Origin: Saccoglossus kowalevskii
Lineage: Eukaryota > Hemichordata > Enteropneusta > Harrimaniidae
Direction: 5' to 3'
DNA: 24,797 nucleotides
Assembly (NCBI RefSeq): GCF_000003605.2
Contig: NW_003141312.1
Location: 316,047-340,843 of the forward strand
The notes below the pieces were generated by a model. It was not told where the DNA came from, did no database searches, and saw nothing but the letters and a program-made list of their open reading frames with translations. Made by a program: the position numbers and the translations under genes. Positions 1 to 11,743 of this stretch are shown piece by piece; position 1 is the first letter of the stretch, and the number at the start of each line of letters is the position of its first letter.

Positions 1-748
<748 letters not shown>

Positions 749-1470
749 AAATATAGTACGACCTGCTCTAAAAAGGGAGCAAGATCAAAGTTCCTCACTA
801 TATAAAAAGCAACAAGGAAAAACAAGGCCATTCGCCTAGAACAAGGTTCCTTGAGAAACAAAAAACGCTCTGTCAGTCATAACTGTTGACTATAACAGTG
901 CAAGACAGACCAGTACACCAATTAATATAATACAAAAGAAGACCAGATATCCAATCAAACAAAAGACAACCACCAAAACCAAGAGAGTCATGATGTCCCA
1001 GGTAGAGGGAGGTAGCCAGGGTACATCTTTGATTCTTGACGATGGCCTAGAAGATACTGTTCAGCGGTACCATGGCTTGGTTTCCACATTCCCATGTTTA
1101 TGAATACTACATCTACATAACCAATCAAAACTAGTTGACTAAATTACTGAGATTAGAAAAAGGGAGAAAAGAAATTGTATTCGTTACAGGGAATGATAAA
1201 GTCTTTTGACAATTTTTTTTTTATTATTATTATTATTACTTTTCTGCAGTTTATAACAAAATGGATACATCATCACACACACACTGCAGTACTGACAGCA
1301 AGTAGATAGCTGTACAAAGGGTTAAATCATTTTGTTCTGTGATTATAAGGTAAAAAAAATGACATCGTTACAACATAAAAAAAAAACTTTATTAGCCACA
1401 TATGCACGATCTAAATCTTGGCACTCTTAAAATAAAAATTATTCAAAATCTACAAAAAATAAAATAATGT
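749..1470 (+). other. SMG1: Probable SMG1 3' UTR
   Basis: This AT-rich sequence follows the SMG1 stop codon and has no supported coding frame. Candidate polyadenylation signals AATAAA are seen at 1431-1436 and 1459-1464, which would give a UTR of roughly 700 nt. The true 3' end cannot be fixed from sequence alone. The short (TTA)n tract and the CA-rich tract lie inside it. Confidence 0.4.
1213..1239. repeat. T-run and (TTA)n microsatellite
   Basis: A run of T passes directly into about six TTA/ATT units. It is an ordinary simple repeat. Confidence 0.85.
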
Positions 1471-3354
1471 TGTATTTTTTATTTGCTCTGGTTGAGCCAT
1501 AAATAGATGACAAATGAGATGAAAGATGGGTTAGAACCATACACGTAGAAACTGCTTGAGGTTTGTGGCTATGATAATTGACTCTGACAACAATAGTTTT
1601 TTGTAATTGTGACTTTAGCATTTCCATGTCCCTAGTATTCCAGAAATAATAAGACTTTTATTAGTGATATTATTATCCATTATGGGGTTTATTGTATAAG
1701 TAGACAGTTGAGTATTCCGAGTTACTCCCCCTTTCTGTTGATTTAATGTATACATTATCCTATTATGAGCGTAGATTGCACTTTAGATATTGTTATTAAT
1801 TTTCTTTCTGCAAACACTATCATTGTAATCGTTTTTACTGACGTCTTATTAGGTAGGGCTCATCTATACCGTATATACACCAAGATATATATTAGTACTT
1901 TGTGACATAAGACTAAACATTGCACTTATCTTTCATTATTCAAAATATTGATTTAAGATATTGTTGTTGATTAGTGTGCACCCACTGTACTGCACATAGA
2001 TGGATATAGTTTTTTCAACTTTCCAGCAATCAACAAGTGTTAAATTCAGTGCATAATTATTACTGACTATCACAATGACATGCAATAAGGTCTTAGATGT
2101 GTGTCAGTGAAGTGTTGAACCCCTTATACTTTATATATATTTCTAGCACAGTTGTACAGGTATATATACAGTCTAATGTTGGAGGGTTTAATGAATTTTG
2201 AATTCCGAACAAGTTGAACATGTCTATTACCATGTTATTTTGATAATATTCTTGTATGCACAACTATACACATTACAGGTCATCATCTCAAAAGTGTGAA
2301 TTCAGTTTTATTTGATTTTATTGTATGGCTTACATTAACACCCCCCCCCCCACCACCACCACCACCACTCCATCGTCTAACAAGGCATACCCGGTAGTAC
2401 TGCATACCTCTGTTTGTCCCCAAATTCTACAGTAAATCAAAAATGAACCAGGATTTTTTTTTATATGGAGGTGGATAGGTTGAAAGTGTACTAAATAATT
2501 AGTTTTGCACAGTCAGTTGTTTCTATTGAAAATGAATTTGACTGACACTCTGTTTACATGAAGATGCCATTCCTAACTACTAGTGGTATACCTGGTAATA
2601 GCTATACTGCTATCAAAGAAAGTAGTCCTGTCAATGTATTGTTACTGTGATACCAACAAGTGGGCTGTGTGCATTGCCTAGCTCATTCGAAGAGTTGAGT
2701 CGAGACTGTTGAAAACTAACACTATCCACGTTTATGTCGTTGGTATGACAGTAATAGCTTTCAGACGTTACATATTTTTTTTTATTGGCCAGTTTGATTG
2801 GTTTTCAGTTTTGGAGCTTTGCCAACTGTATGTCCAGCACATTACAACAGATGTTGGCTACACGGTCTTGAACGTTACAAAACGGAGGAGTTTAAGATGA
2901 GAAGTAACATCTGTGAAATTATCAATTTGTTTACAGTCACATGATATCTCTGAAACTGTATTGATTTATACCAATTTTTCTTGGCCTAAAAGTCATCTGT
3001 CCCTGACCTCTATCAGCTAATGTAAATGGGGTTTCAGTCATATGTATTGCACTATTAACCATTGTTTTTTAATTCTTCCACTGTATAAGATGTATGTAGA
3101 ATCAGCTGTAAGTCTAGATTAAGGTGATATACAGAAGTTCCATGTGTCTTGTTCCAATATCAAGTGATACTATGTGTGTTATATTTTATTACATTTAAAC
3201 GTTAATCATTGTAGGTGCAATTTCAGTCAAAGGTTATCTTTTAATAACACCATGGAACTATAAATCATCTTATGTAGAAACAATTTTACTGATGTCTTGA
3301 GAAGCACACGTCTACTTCAGTCGTGGCGCTGTTTCCCTAATCAGTTCTTTGAAA
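1471..3354. other. AT-rich region, no gene seen
   Basis: I see no convincing coding sequence on either strand. The open frames of about 60 codons here have the length expected by chance in AT-rich DNA and no recognisable content. The only clear structure is the C-run and (ACC)n tract at 2341-2368. Confidence 0.6.
2341..2368. repeat. Poly-C run followed by (ACC)n
   Basis: Eleven C residues are followed by about six ACC units. This is a simple repeat. Confidence 0.9.
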
Positions 3355-3505
3355 TACTGTAAAATACTTTATTTTCGCTTGGAATTAATTTGAACATAAA
3401 AGCCAGCGAACATGCCTTTTTTCCTATATTTTACAGTCAACGAAAACATCCATAATGTCTTTTCAGCAAAAATTAATTCCAGCTAAAATAAAGTATTTTA
3501 CAGTA
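3355..3505. mobile_element. 151-bp mariner-like MITE with ~37-bp TIRs
   Basis: The left end TACTGTAAAATACTTTATTT continues into a copy of the reverse complement of the right end, TATTTTACAGTA. The arms are about 37 bp with only a few mismatches and enclose about 75 bp. If the outermost TA on each side is the target duplication, the element is a TA-inserting Tc1/mariner-type MITE with core ends CTGTAAAATA. There is no coding capacity. The near-perfect arms show that it could fold into a long hairpin. Confidence 0.8.
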
Positions 3506-3563
3506 AGCACATTCACAGATTGGGTTACATGTCATTTGCTAAGATCCAAAAAAAATTACCGGT

Positions 3564-4338
3564 AGATTTATTTCTGGTCCGCATGCACTTAAGTTCCAAA
3601 GTCCATGCTTGGATTTTTTTTTATTTGAAACAAAGAAAAAAAAAAGATGTATGTGCCTGCCGTTGGTGGTGCAATATCTTGTTGACGCATGCATAGACCA
3701 ACTTGAACTTTTCTTGATGTTTCATTAAAAAAAAAAGATGTATGTGCCTGCCGTTGGTGGTGCAATATCTTGTTGACGCATGCATAGACCAACTTGAACT
3801 TTTCTTGATGTTTCATTAAAAAAAAAAGATGTATGTGCCTGCCGTTGGTGGTGCAATATCTTGTTGACGCATGCATAGACCAACTTGAACTTTTCTTGAT
3901 GTTTCATTAAAAAAAAAAGATGTATGTGCCTGCCGTTGGTGGTGCAATATCTTGTTGACGCATGCATAGACCAACTTGAACTTTTCTTGATGTTTCATTA
4001 AAAAAAAAAAGATGTATGTGCCTGCCGTTGGTGGTGCAATATCTTGTTGACGCATGCATAGACCAACTTGAACTTTTCTTGATGTTTCATTAAAAAAAAA
4101 AGATGTATGTGCCTGCCGTTGGTGGTGCAATATCTTGTTGACGCATGCATAGACCAACTTGAACTTTTCTTGATGTTTCATTAAAAAAAAAAGCTTCACA
4201 ACAACATGCTTGCAAGTTTTTTTTGTTTACATTCGCACAAATCGACTTTCTTGATGTTTCATATAAAAAAAACCCACAAAACCCCCTCACTGAATCGGTT
4301 TTTTTTTTTTAAAGAAACTTTGGACCAGAAACGGATCT
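3564..4338. mobile_element. Inverted-repeat element carrying a minisatellite
   Basis: TTTCTGGTCC at 3571-3580 is matched by its exact reverse complement GGACCAGAAA at 4322-4331. Flanking AGAT/ATCT extends the arms to 14 matches in 17. A further CCAAAGT match suggests that the left arm carries a short insertion. Between the arms lie A-rich and T-rich tracts and the 91-bp tandem array. A mobile element with an internal tandem array is known from the bivalve pearl elements and from Helitron-type nonautonomous elements. Placing this one in either group is inference, and I see no clear target duplication. Confidence 0.45.
3646..4191. repeat. Minisatellite, six copies of a 91-bp unit
   Basis: Units begin with GATGTATGTGCCTGCCGTTG at 3646, 3737, 3828, 3919, 4011 and 4102, so the spacing is 91, 91, 91, 92 and 91. 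Each unit ends in TTTCATT plus a run of about ten A. The copies look identical apart from the A-run length, which points to recent expansion or sequence homogenisation. A diverged remnant ending TTCTTGATGTTTCAT follows at about 4245-4265. The unit contains GACGCATGCAT. Long - strand frames here are artefacts: two of three frames of the unit lack stops, while the third has TGA in each unit. Confidence 0.95.
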
Positions 4339-5806
4339 GTTTTTTGTTTTTTTTGACCTAATAAAGCATAATGTGTTCATCTATTACATGTAGGTAGGGT
4401 CATTTTACCATTACATGTGAACTAACTCAGATGGGTATGAATTATCTTATTGCATGTTAATATCTACTAAATGTAAGGTGAGCTCCATCAGGATTTTTTG
4501 TTTTGCTTCAGGCATGTTAGAACTGTATTTCAATCTGCTTAATATTATTGAAACCTACTATAATCATTCTTTAGTCAAATGTGTGGCACATTGCGACTTG
4601 CACAAGACACTTTGTCTTTACATTATTAACTGCCTGCTTTCTATCAAAGACCTCAACTTCAACAGTATACAAACAAATTATAATTGTCTGATACCAAGTT
4701 GTATTTCTCTGTTAAGTATCCCATTTCTGTGATGGGGTCACCGGTGAATTTAGTCTATTTGTCCAGATCTAAATAGTTTACCTGGCAATGCACCTATTCT
4801 AGTGTAGTGGTCATGACACCAGTTCCATTTAATTGTATTTTAATATTAAACATAGTACCTTCAAATTCTGTTCTAGTTTTTATGTTTCTATTGTGATTCT
4901 TAAAAATGTAATGTTTTTTTTTTTTAAGTTTTGTGATTTTAGTGTTGTATTCTCTTATTACCCCTGAAAAAAAATTAATAAATGTACATGTAGTTCGTAC
5001 AGAAAAAAAAAAAGGACTAGTTGTATTTATTTTGTTCTGACAATGTTTATTTATAAAGTCGTACAAAAATACATTAAACAGTTATACAACTTTTGCAATA
5101 ATAAGACATTCTTGCATAGTAAGACTGTTTTTTTATTTAGACAGTCAATCTGTTCATATTGTCATGATTGATAAAAGACTGTAGATTAGCAATCTTTGTC
5201 TCCTCACTCAAAACCACTCTAGCTGTAAATTACAGCGATCACCAAAATAAACTGATTAGGCTCCTGGACGCAACCATTTTAACAAAGGTTACTCTCGTAC
5301 AGTGAAAACTGTTCACATGGCGAGTTGATGTGATTTATGGATTTGAATTCAAAGTCGTATTTGAGTGACAGTACTGCGTGAAAAATGACATTGAATCCTT
5401 TGAGTTTAAGTTCTCCATTTGGAGCATGCTGGTCAAAAATATTCCTGGTAGTGGGACTTTCAATATGCAAGTTAATTGTTCTCAAATTCCAACTGTTGAA
5501 GGCAATGTTGCGAAGGAGATAATGGTATTTCTGATCAGTTATTTTCAGCGCCTGCTGTAACAATGGTTGACATGATTTACAATACTAGTCAAAACAGAAA
5601 TGTGGGTTTATCGTATACTTAATTTAAAATTATTTCAGAATAAACAATTATTAACTTTTTTCTTAAAATGTGAATTTTAGATACTTCAAACTGCATATCG
5701 ATGAAAATCAATTTTAATGTGTAATCTTTGCATACATGTCTCAATTTCAACTGATTTCTGTTATTTTTATTATCTGTGGATTCTGACAGCGAAATTGAAA
5801 CTTTCA
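4339..5806. other. AT-rich region, no supported gene
   Basis: The longest frames are 92 codons on + (4454-4732) and 94 codons on - (5279-5563). The second follows an acceptor-like TTGTTACAG on the - strand and looks somewhat protein-like, but it has no recognised motif, no partner exon was found and the + strand is open for 60 codons over the same bases. I leave it unassigned. Confidence 0.5.
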
Positions 5807-5839
5807 TTAACAAGTCATTGTTAATGACACAGTCCCCGT
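5807..5839. repeat. 33-bp repeat terminus shared with 19593-19625
   Basis: TTAACAA-TCATTGT-AATGACA-AGTCCCCGT, with three variable positions, occurs here and again at 19593-19625 (30 of 33 identical). It directly abuts the subunit repeat that follows, so it probably marks one end of that family. Confidence 0.6.
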
Positions 5840-6769
5840 CCAAAATTTTTTGATCTGATGAAGTCATTGAGAATAGATTGAAACCATTAATATGAAGTGG
5901 ATTTGTAAAAAAATTATGATTTAGTGCTTTTACATGAGAATTAGACATAGGGCAGTCATATTGAGTCAAATTACAAAAATAATGTTCATGTTGATGTATC
6001 TATCTATCTGGTATACTGTCTTTGTACAAAATTTAAACAGAAACGCTCATTGCATTCATGCAAAAGTAGGCATGGGTACCATGAAAAACAAAATGACCGC
6101 CAGTCGGCCATATTTGTTCGAATCACGGAAAAAATATGACGTGCACCTATAACCCAATGTGTATGATCACCATACCAACTTTGATCCAAATCGGCCTAGT
6201 CATATATGAGAAACAGCTCCAGACATGTAAAAATGACGATTTAGCACTTTTACATGAAAATTGGGCGTCAGTCAGCCATATTGAATCGAATCGCAAAAAT
6301 CATGTTGGTGCAGATGTATCTCTTGGTATACTATCTTTGTACAAAATTTAAAGAGAAATATTCATTGCATTCAAGATAAAGTAGCATGGGTACCATGAAA
6401 AACAAGATGGCTGCCAGTCGGCCATATTTGTTCGAATCATGAAAAAAACATGACGTGCACCTACAACCCAATATGTATGATCATCATACCAACTTTGATC
6501 CAAATCGGCTCAGTCATCTCCGAGAAACTGCTGCAGACACGTTTAGGTATCAGAAATAGCAAATTTTACATCCAAAATGACCGCCAGTGAATCATTTTTG
6601 CTTCGATCATAAAGTAACTTGACGCGCATATGTAAGACATTATGGATTGTCTTCATGTAAAGTTTGAATGAAATCCGTCAATGGGTGTCCGAGATATAGC
6701 TCTGGACGTACGAACGGAACAAACCCAAATTAATAGTCCCCGTTTTCGGACTTCGTCCGAACAGGGACT
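5830..6769. mobile_element. ~0.94-kb repeat element of alternating ~145/170-bp subunits
   Basis: A motif of the type ATGGC-GCCAGTCGGCCATATTTG recurs near 5943, 6090, 6260, 6403 and 6574. The intervals are about 147, 170, 143 and 171, so two related half-units build a higher-order period of about 315 bp. Long stretches around 5920-6170 and 6238-6490 align base for base with small differences. The element is bounded by AGTCCCCGTCC at 5831 and GAACAGGGACT at 6759-6769, which are roughly inverted. The right end holds a strong hairpin, CGGACTTCGTCCG, inside AGTCCC...GGGACT. I see no protein-coding capacity. Related sequence occurs at 21540-21860. It is probably a nonautonomous transposable element; its class is uncertain. 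Confidence 0.6.
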
Positions 6770-7469
6770 AAAAACCAACATGTTGATTAATAGCATGCGC
6801 ATCATGCAATCTGATTGGTTGAATTGGCCTATCCATGTAAAAATATTTTTTAGCAGATATATTTAGAAATTCCGAATAGAAAAGTTTTTAGTTCCCTGGT
6901 TGAATACTCCACTCACAATAGAAGGGTTGATTTTGATTTGATATCAACTTGTAGAATAGATATTTATGAATGTTATCTCCAGGGATATCTTACAATATTA
7001 GTACGGATACCAAGGTGTTAGTGAACATCCATAAAAACATCTACATTCTGTGACATGTGCCGCACAACACCTGAAACGCTGCTGAACCTTCGTTGGCAAA
7101 CAAAATTATTTATATAAAACCATTTTCAATTGTAAATGGGTTTGTCAATTTACAAATACTTTTGATCCATTCTACTCGTTCCAGATACCAATTCTTCAAA
7201 TGGAAGACTAGTATTATTTTTTTAAAAAAAAAAGCAAAATACAGAATATCATAAAAAAAAAACATGCTTTTACACAAACTTTGGCCATGCTGCATTCACA
7301 AAAACAAGCACACAACAAATCCATAATCTTTATCCTGTAACTCTTGCATTATCATTCAAAATATACACCTATTTATATCAAAATTGAAAACAGCATGACA
7401 GGAAAATATAGAGAGATCTGTGGAAAGTATTAAATAAGATTGGATGGAATATATTTAAATGACATACTG
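6770..7469. other. AT-rich spacer, nothing recognised
   Basis: No coding sequence or structured repeat was found between the repeat at 5830-6769 and the small element at 7470. Only homopolymer A and T runs are seen. Confidence 0.55.
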
Positions 7470-7611
7470 GCGGCGGATCCAGAAATTCGGTAAGGGGGGG
7501 CGTGCTCCCATTGACGTGCCAAAGTCCGCGCACCTCTGGTGGGCTGGATTTGTCAAATGATTTGTAAATTTGTTTTCTTTGCACGCCTCCCCCTAAATCC
7601 ACGCGTGCAAG
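7470..7611. mobile_element. Small G/C-rich inverted-repeat element
   Basis: The arm GGCGGATCCAGAAATT followed by GGGGGGGCGTGC (7472-7505) is imperfectly complementary to GCACGCCTCCCCCTAAATCC at 7581-7600. TACTG occurs on both sides (7465-7469 and 7612-7616) and may be a 5-bp target duplication. The interior is about 75 bp with no coding frame. The sequence contrasts strongly with its AT-rich surroundings. Confidence 0.45.
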
Positions 7612-7817
7612 TACTGTTTAAATACTGGGACGGAATTAAAAAAAACAGGATGCCACATATATATTTGCCCAACATGATCCAATGTGAATTAGTTCGAACT
7701 CATTGAAGTGCCACAGTCATTGCAATGCAGCATGTTCTATGTGGATCTGGTATGGCAAATGTTGACACGTGGTGGAACCACCCTCCTGATTTCCGGCAGT
7801 GTTAGGAAAAGAAAATA

Positions 7818-7850
7818 TTTATTGTAGCTAAAAAGAAAGTGTCATTTATT
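7818..7850 (-). promoter_or_regulatory. Polyadenylation signals of the four-exon gene
   Basis: On the - strand AATAAA lies at 7850-7845, about 15 nt after the stop codon, and again at 7823-7818. Such close signals imply a very short 3' UTR. Confidence 0.5.
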
Positions 7851-7865
7851 ATTTGAAAACAGATG

Positions 7866-10800
7866 TTAACCCAAAACAAAGTAGTCATGGTTATCTCTTC
7901 TATAACCATTGTATAAAACTCTATTTCCTGATATCCTGTGGTGATCTTGAGGTATCTCAGGTCCTATTCGCCGACCTATAAATACAATATTAGAGTGTAT
8001 GAGTGAACGATGATGCACAGAGCAATGGAAGCATAATTGCAGTTTTTTCACTACTGGAATAAACTTGTCAATGGAAATCATTTTAACTTTACATTAACTC
8101 ATAATAACATAAGAGACCAAATTGAATGTCTGTTTGGTTGTTTCCAGTTAATATATGAATAAAAATATAACGCATTGGTATTAATTTAGTGTTTATCAGT
8201 TTGTAATATTGAGGCAATGCTGTACATTTGATAGCTCAACAAACATTTTGAAATCCAAGATTTTTTTATTTGCCAATGGAAAATCAGTTATTTTTTTAAT
8301 GTAACTCTCAATAAATTATTATTGTTATGTAATTATGGTTAAAGAGTCTCAAAGTCATATTTTATGCTTACCATTGATAATATTATGTCTGATGTGAGCT
8401 GGGGTTGGTCTAGCTTCTCCTGGTCCCCTTTGCATTCCTAATCTATCATGTACATCAGTATATGAACTCCAGTAATTAGGTTGCCAATTTCTTCTTACAA
8501 GTACATCCTGCATATCAGCACCTCGCATATTAAATGATCGGTTGACTAAAGATGGGTAATGAGTTTCGTTGGGCTGTGAGATAAACAAATATTTACAATT
8601 GAAATAGCAAACAGTACAATTTTGCAGTGATTTGCACTTAAAATATGGTTGATTGGTTAAAAGACTTATTATTTTATCAGGACTTACATGTGTGGTTTCC
8701 TTTGACAGGTAATTTCCACCATAGTGTGTATTATAAAACTTCTGTCTGGTTATACCGATGTCAAAATGTGAGGAATGCAGAGATGGGCATGGCAATGGGC
8801 GCACTGCAGGACTGACTGACTTACTGCCACCAAATGCCTGAAAACAAAAATTTAGATTATTAGATCAGTCTGTAATGCATTCACTAATAATTTTCTCAGC
8901 AGGTTGAATTGAGCAGCATTTTCTTTATTATTATTATTGATATTTCATTATTGTTATGTAATATTCTATTCTATCCTTTCTGACAGTATAAGTTGTGTAA
9001 TAATAATAAAGATATGATTATCACTGTGCATACAGGTAGGTACTCTCAGCATACCTGTTGCCGGTTGTGAAGAATTAGAAGTTGTATGCGAAAACAAATT
9101 CTATTTTTCTTAAAATTAATTGTTTAAGTTGAAATAATTAGTATATAAAACCACACAATCAAGCTGGTGTGTAATCTCTCTAGACATTCATATTTGAGGT
9201 AACCACCAGGTGTGTGACTCGTAAAGTGTTTAATATTACATTGTTCTTTGTTTATCAGATAATTCAATATACATTGCAACATACCCCAAACTTAATGTTA
9301 ATTTGCACAGAAAGAAATTCTGGAAAACAAATCCTGCAGGGATTGATTAAAAAAACAAAAACAAATCTGCAAGACTAAATCTTAGAGAAAAAAATATATT
9401 TCACATAGTGTAAAAAAGAACAAAACTGAGTGAAGGAAAACAAATTTTACACAAATTGTTCTGTTGTTGCCTATCCCAGAGTTTCTAATGGTCCATTCCA
9501 GGGTCAGACAGGGGTCAATTTATACAATTACCGTATATCTCACTCACTCACTTGCAAAAAGTAGCTGTCATGTTTAAAATGTAAGTGGTTAAAATACAAT
9601 GATAAAAGAGCCATACTTTTAATACAATTTCAGTGATTGAATGTAATAGCATAACCCAAACCTATGTACAATGTCTTGGTTTCTGGATTCTTTGAGTTTG
9701 AACAAATTTACAATTGGAAGCAAAGTCCATATTGTTCTTAGTTACAAAGAAATGTCTTTGTCAACAAAGCATTCAACTTTATGTTCCATTAATCTAGACC
9801 ACTCAAAACCGAGTATGAACACAGCTTGACCATATATTAATAATAACATTAAGCTTACATCTTGGATGAACTAAATGCTATATAGTTATCAGAAACACAA
9901 TTTACTTCTAAATCAAATAGGACAACACATTGATTATAGCTTGATACTGAGTACAGTTGCTAAGTGAAAATACAATGCTAACTTTTTTCAATTGGCAAAT
10001 AGTATTGAACCAATGCGGAAAACCATGCATGTTGACAGTGTTTTGTACTAGGTAATTTCATTGCAAACTACGATATACATTTACATTTTGTAAGAGTAGA
10101 GGTAATAAAATAAAAAGATTTTGTTTCTCATCGTAAGAAAATGGGCAATGAAACAGTTTTATTTTATTTATTTTTTGTATTAAGATTAATCAATACTACA
10201 ACAAGATACAAGTTCAACAATTAAAATGTAATAAATAATTCTTTCAAATATATGTATCACAGGTATATTTTGATCCACAAAACCTCTGAAACAAACATTC
10301 CACTTTACTTGGTGCACTCAACTAATATTTGAAATTGAAAAAAAAAATTGTTTGAGGTGCTGGTTTGTCGGCCTAATATAGTTTACTCCTTAATAAGAAT
10401 CACTGTAGAATTAAATTTTGTGATCAAATTGCATGTAATGTAATTTTGCAGGTATTATGTTTCACGGTCACATCAGACTAATCAAAACAAAGAATGACAG
10501 ATCTTTAGTATGAAATTTAGCTTTACTACACTGACCAGGCATGTGTAGCTATTGCTGCAACTATCAATTTTTTTTTCTAAGATTTTCTGCGTCATAAGTG
10601 ACAATTTGTAATGGCCACTGCCAAAATGTGGACAGTTAAAAGCATAGCATATACACTATATACCAACGTTGTACATTATATCACTTGCAAGTGAAAAAAG
10701 ATGGCCACAAGGTTGCATCCAGGTTTACAGAGAATCTATTGAAATCCAGTTTTGTCAAGCAATTACGGTACAAGATGACAACCTACGAAATGTCAAATGT

Positions 10801-11743
10801 CAAACGCCACCTTAAGAGGCTAAACCTCTCTCTCTGACAGACTCTACTCACCTATTTCCCATAATAGTGTATGGAGAGTGTCATAATTTTCCATGGTCAC
10901 CATTATGTGACCGATTTCAACAAAATGCGACTATTCGACTTTTAGTTTTTACATTGCATTAGCTTTGTGTAGGGTCACTTTGTCCATTCAATTGTGTCTA
11001 ATACAATATTTCGGTAAGATTTGGTCATCCTTATGTGGTTACTAACATGTAAACAAAAAAATCTCAGCTATTGTTGCTTTAAACACTAAGTCATCAAACT
11101 ATGATTAAGCAAGACAACATTTTCTTGTGTTTTTAATTTTGAGATTTTTGTTTATTCACAAAATTGAAAACATGTGAATGTTTAATGAGCAACATTCAGA
11201 AATTCTATATTTCTAAACTACCCACAATTAAATTTACAGTTGGTGGGTTGACTACTGCTCAACTCACTTTCCTTATTACTGTATTTTTATTACATGGCAT
11301 AAACTATAGAAAATGCAAAACGTGGGATACCGTTAGTACACCAAAATAGAATTTATCAATCACATATATTTTTAATCAGATATCACATAGTAGGTGTCTA
11401 AGACCGCTATCCAGGCACATTGACTTAAAATGGGCCTATTCTGGCAGCACATATCTCCCAGGAACAGTGCCCACCACCAGGCAAACGTAACGATTTTAAA
11501 ACTCACCGAAAACGATGACGTCAAATAATCCATTTTTGGTGGTTGTTTATCGAACGTCAATGTTGTTCGGTGCATCTGACGAGTACCTTTCGGTGGTCTG
11601 TCAGGCGATATAGGCGTTTTCCTGTCTTTGAAAGCGACATCACTAATCACAGTAATATCTTTAGCTCGATTTGTCAGAATAGTTGACGTCGAGTGACCTT
11701 GTCCACGGCTACGGGACGACGAGGTGGCAGACGACGAGGCCAT
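7866..11743 (-). CDS. Uncharacterised four-exon gene, 232 aa, possible axonemal protein
   Basis: Exons in transcript order are 11743-11507, 8837-8688, 8573-8372 and 7975-7866. They encode 79, 50 and 67 residues, one split Gly codon, and 35 residues. All donors are GT (GTGAGT, GTAAGT, GTAAGC) and all acceptors end CAG or TAG. Introns 1 and 2 are phase 0 and intron 3 is phase 1, and every junction keeps the frame: 699 nt including TAA. The start AACAACATGG has a good context and an in-frame TAA lies at 11759-11761. The N-terminus is Ser-rich (MASSSATSSSRSRGQG). The rest is basic and rich in Tyr, Asn, His and Arg, with no signal peptide, membrane segment or catalytic motif. Exon 3 contains RRNWQPNYWSSYTD, and the C-terminal part has PAHIRHNIING, later LYNGYRRDNHDYF. 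This style, and an IRH...NGY-R tail at similar spacing, recalls small microtubule-inner proteins of cilia such as CFAP276. That family link is a weak inference from memory. Confidence 0.85.
8838..11506 (-). other. Intron 1 of the four-exon gene
   Basis: This is a 2,669-bp intron between a GTGAGT donor and a TTTTTGTTTTCAG acceptor on the - strand. It is AT-rich. I saw no nested gene, RNA gene or well-bounded mobile element inside it. The CTCTCTCTCTGACAG tract near 10830 is a simple sequence. Introns 2 (8574-8687, 114 bp) and 3 (7976-8371, 396 bp) are small. Confidence 0.7.

Noticed and set aside
3589-4290. Overlapping - strand frames of up to 127 codons with repeated peptide blocks
   Set aside because: They are translations of the 91-bp minisatellite. 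The frame rotates with each unit and the peptides end in poly-Phe from the A-run, so they are not a repeat protein.
5279-5563. 94-codon - strand frame after an acceptor-like TTGTTACAG
   Set aside because: It looks partly protein-like, but it has no recognised motif or partner exon and the opposite strand is open too. It is of a length that can occur by chance in a window this size.
5619-5969. 116-codon - strand frame
   Set aside because: It crosses the boundary between unique sequence and the repeat starting at 5830 and has no recognised content.
10541-11090. GCTATTG(C/T)TGC repeated about 500 bp apart in intron 1
   Set aside because: The match is short, in direct orientation and without boundaries, so I did not call an element.
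11516-11523. Perfect CRE palindrome TGACGTCA
   Set aside because: It lies inside exon 1 coding sequence near the splice donor; a regulatory role is possible, but nothing else supports it.
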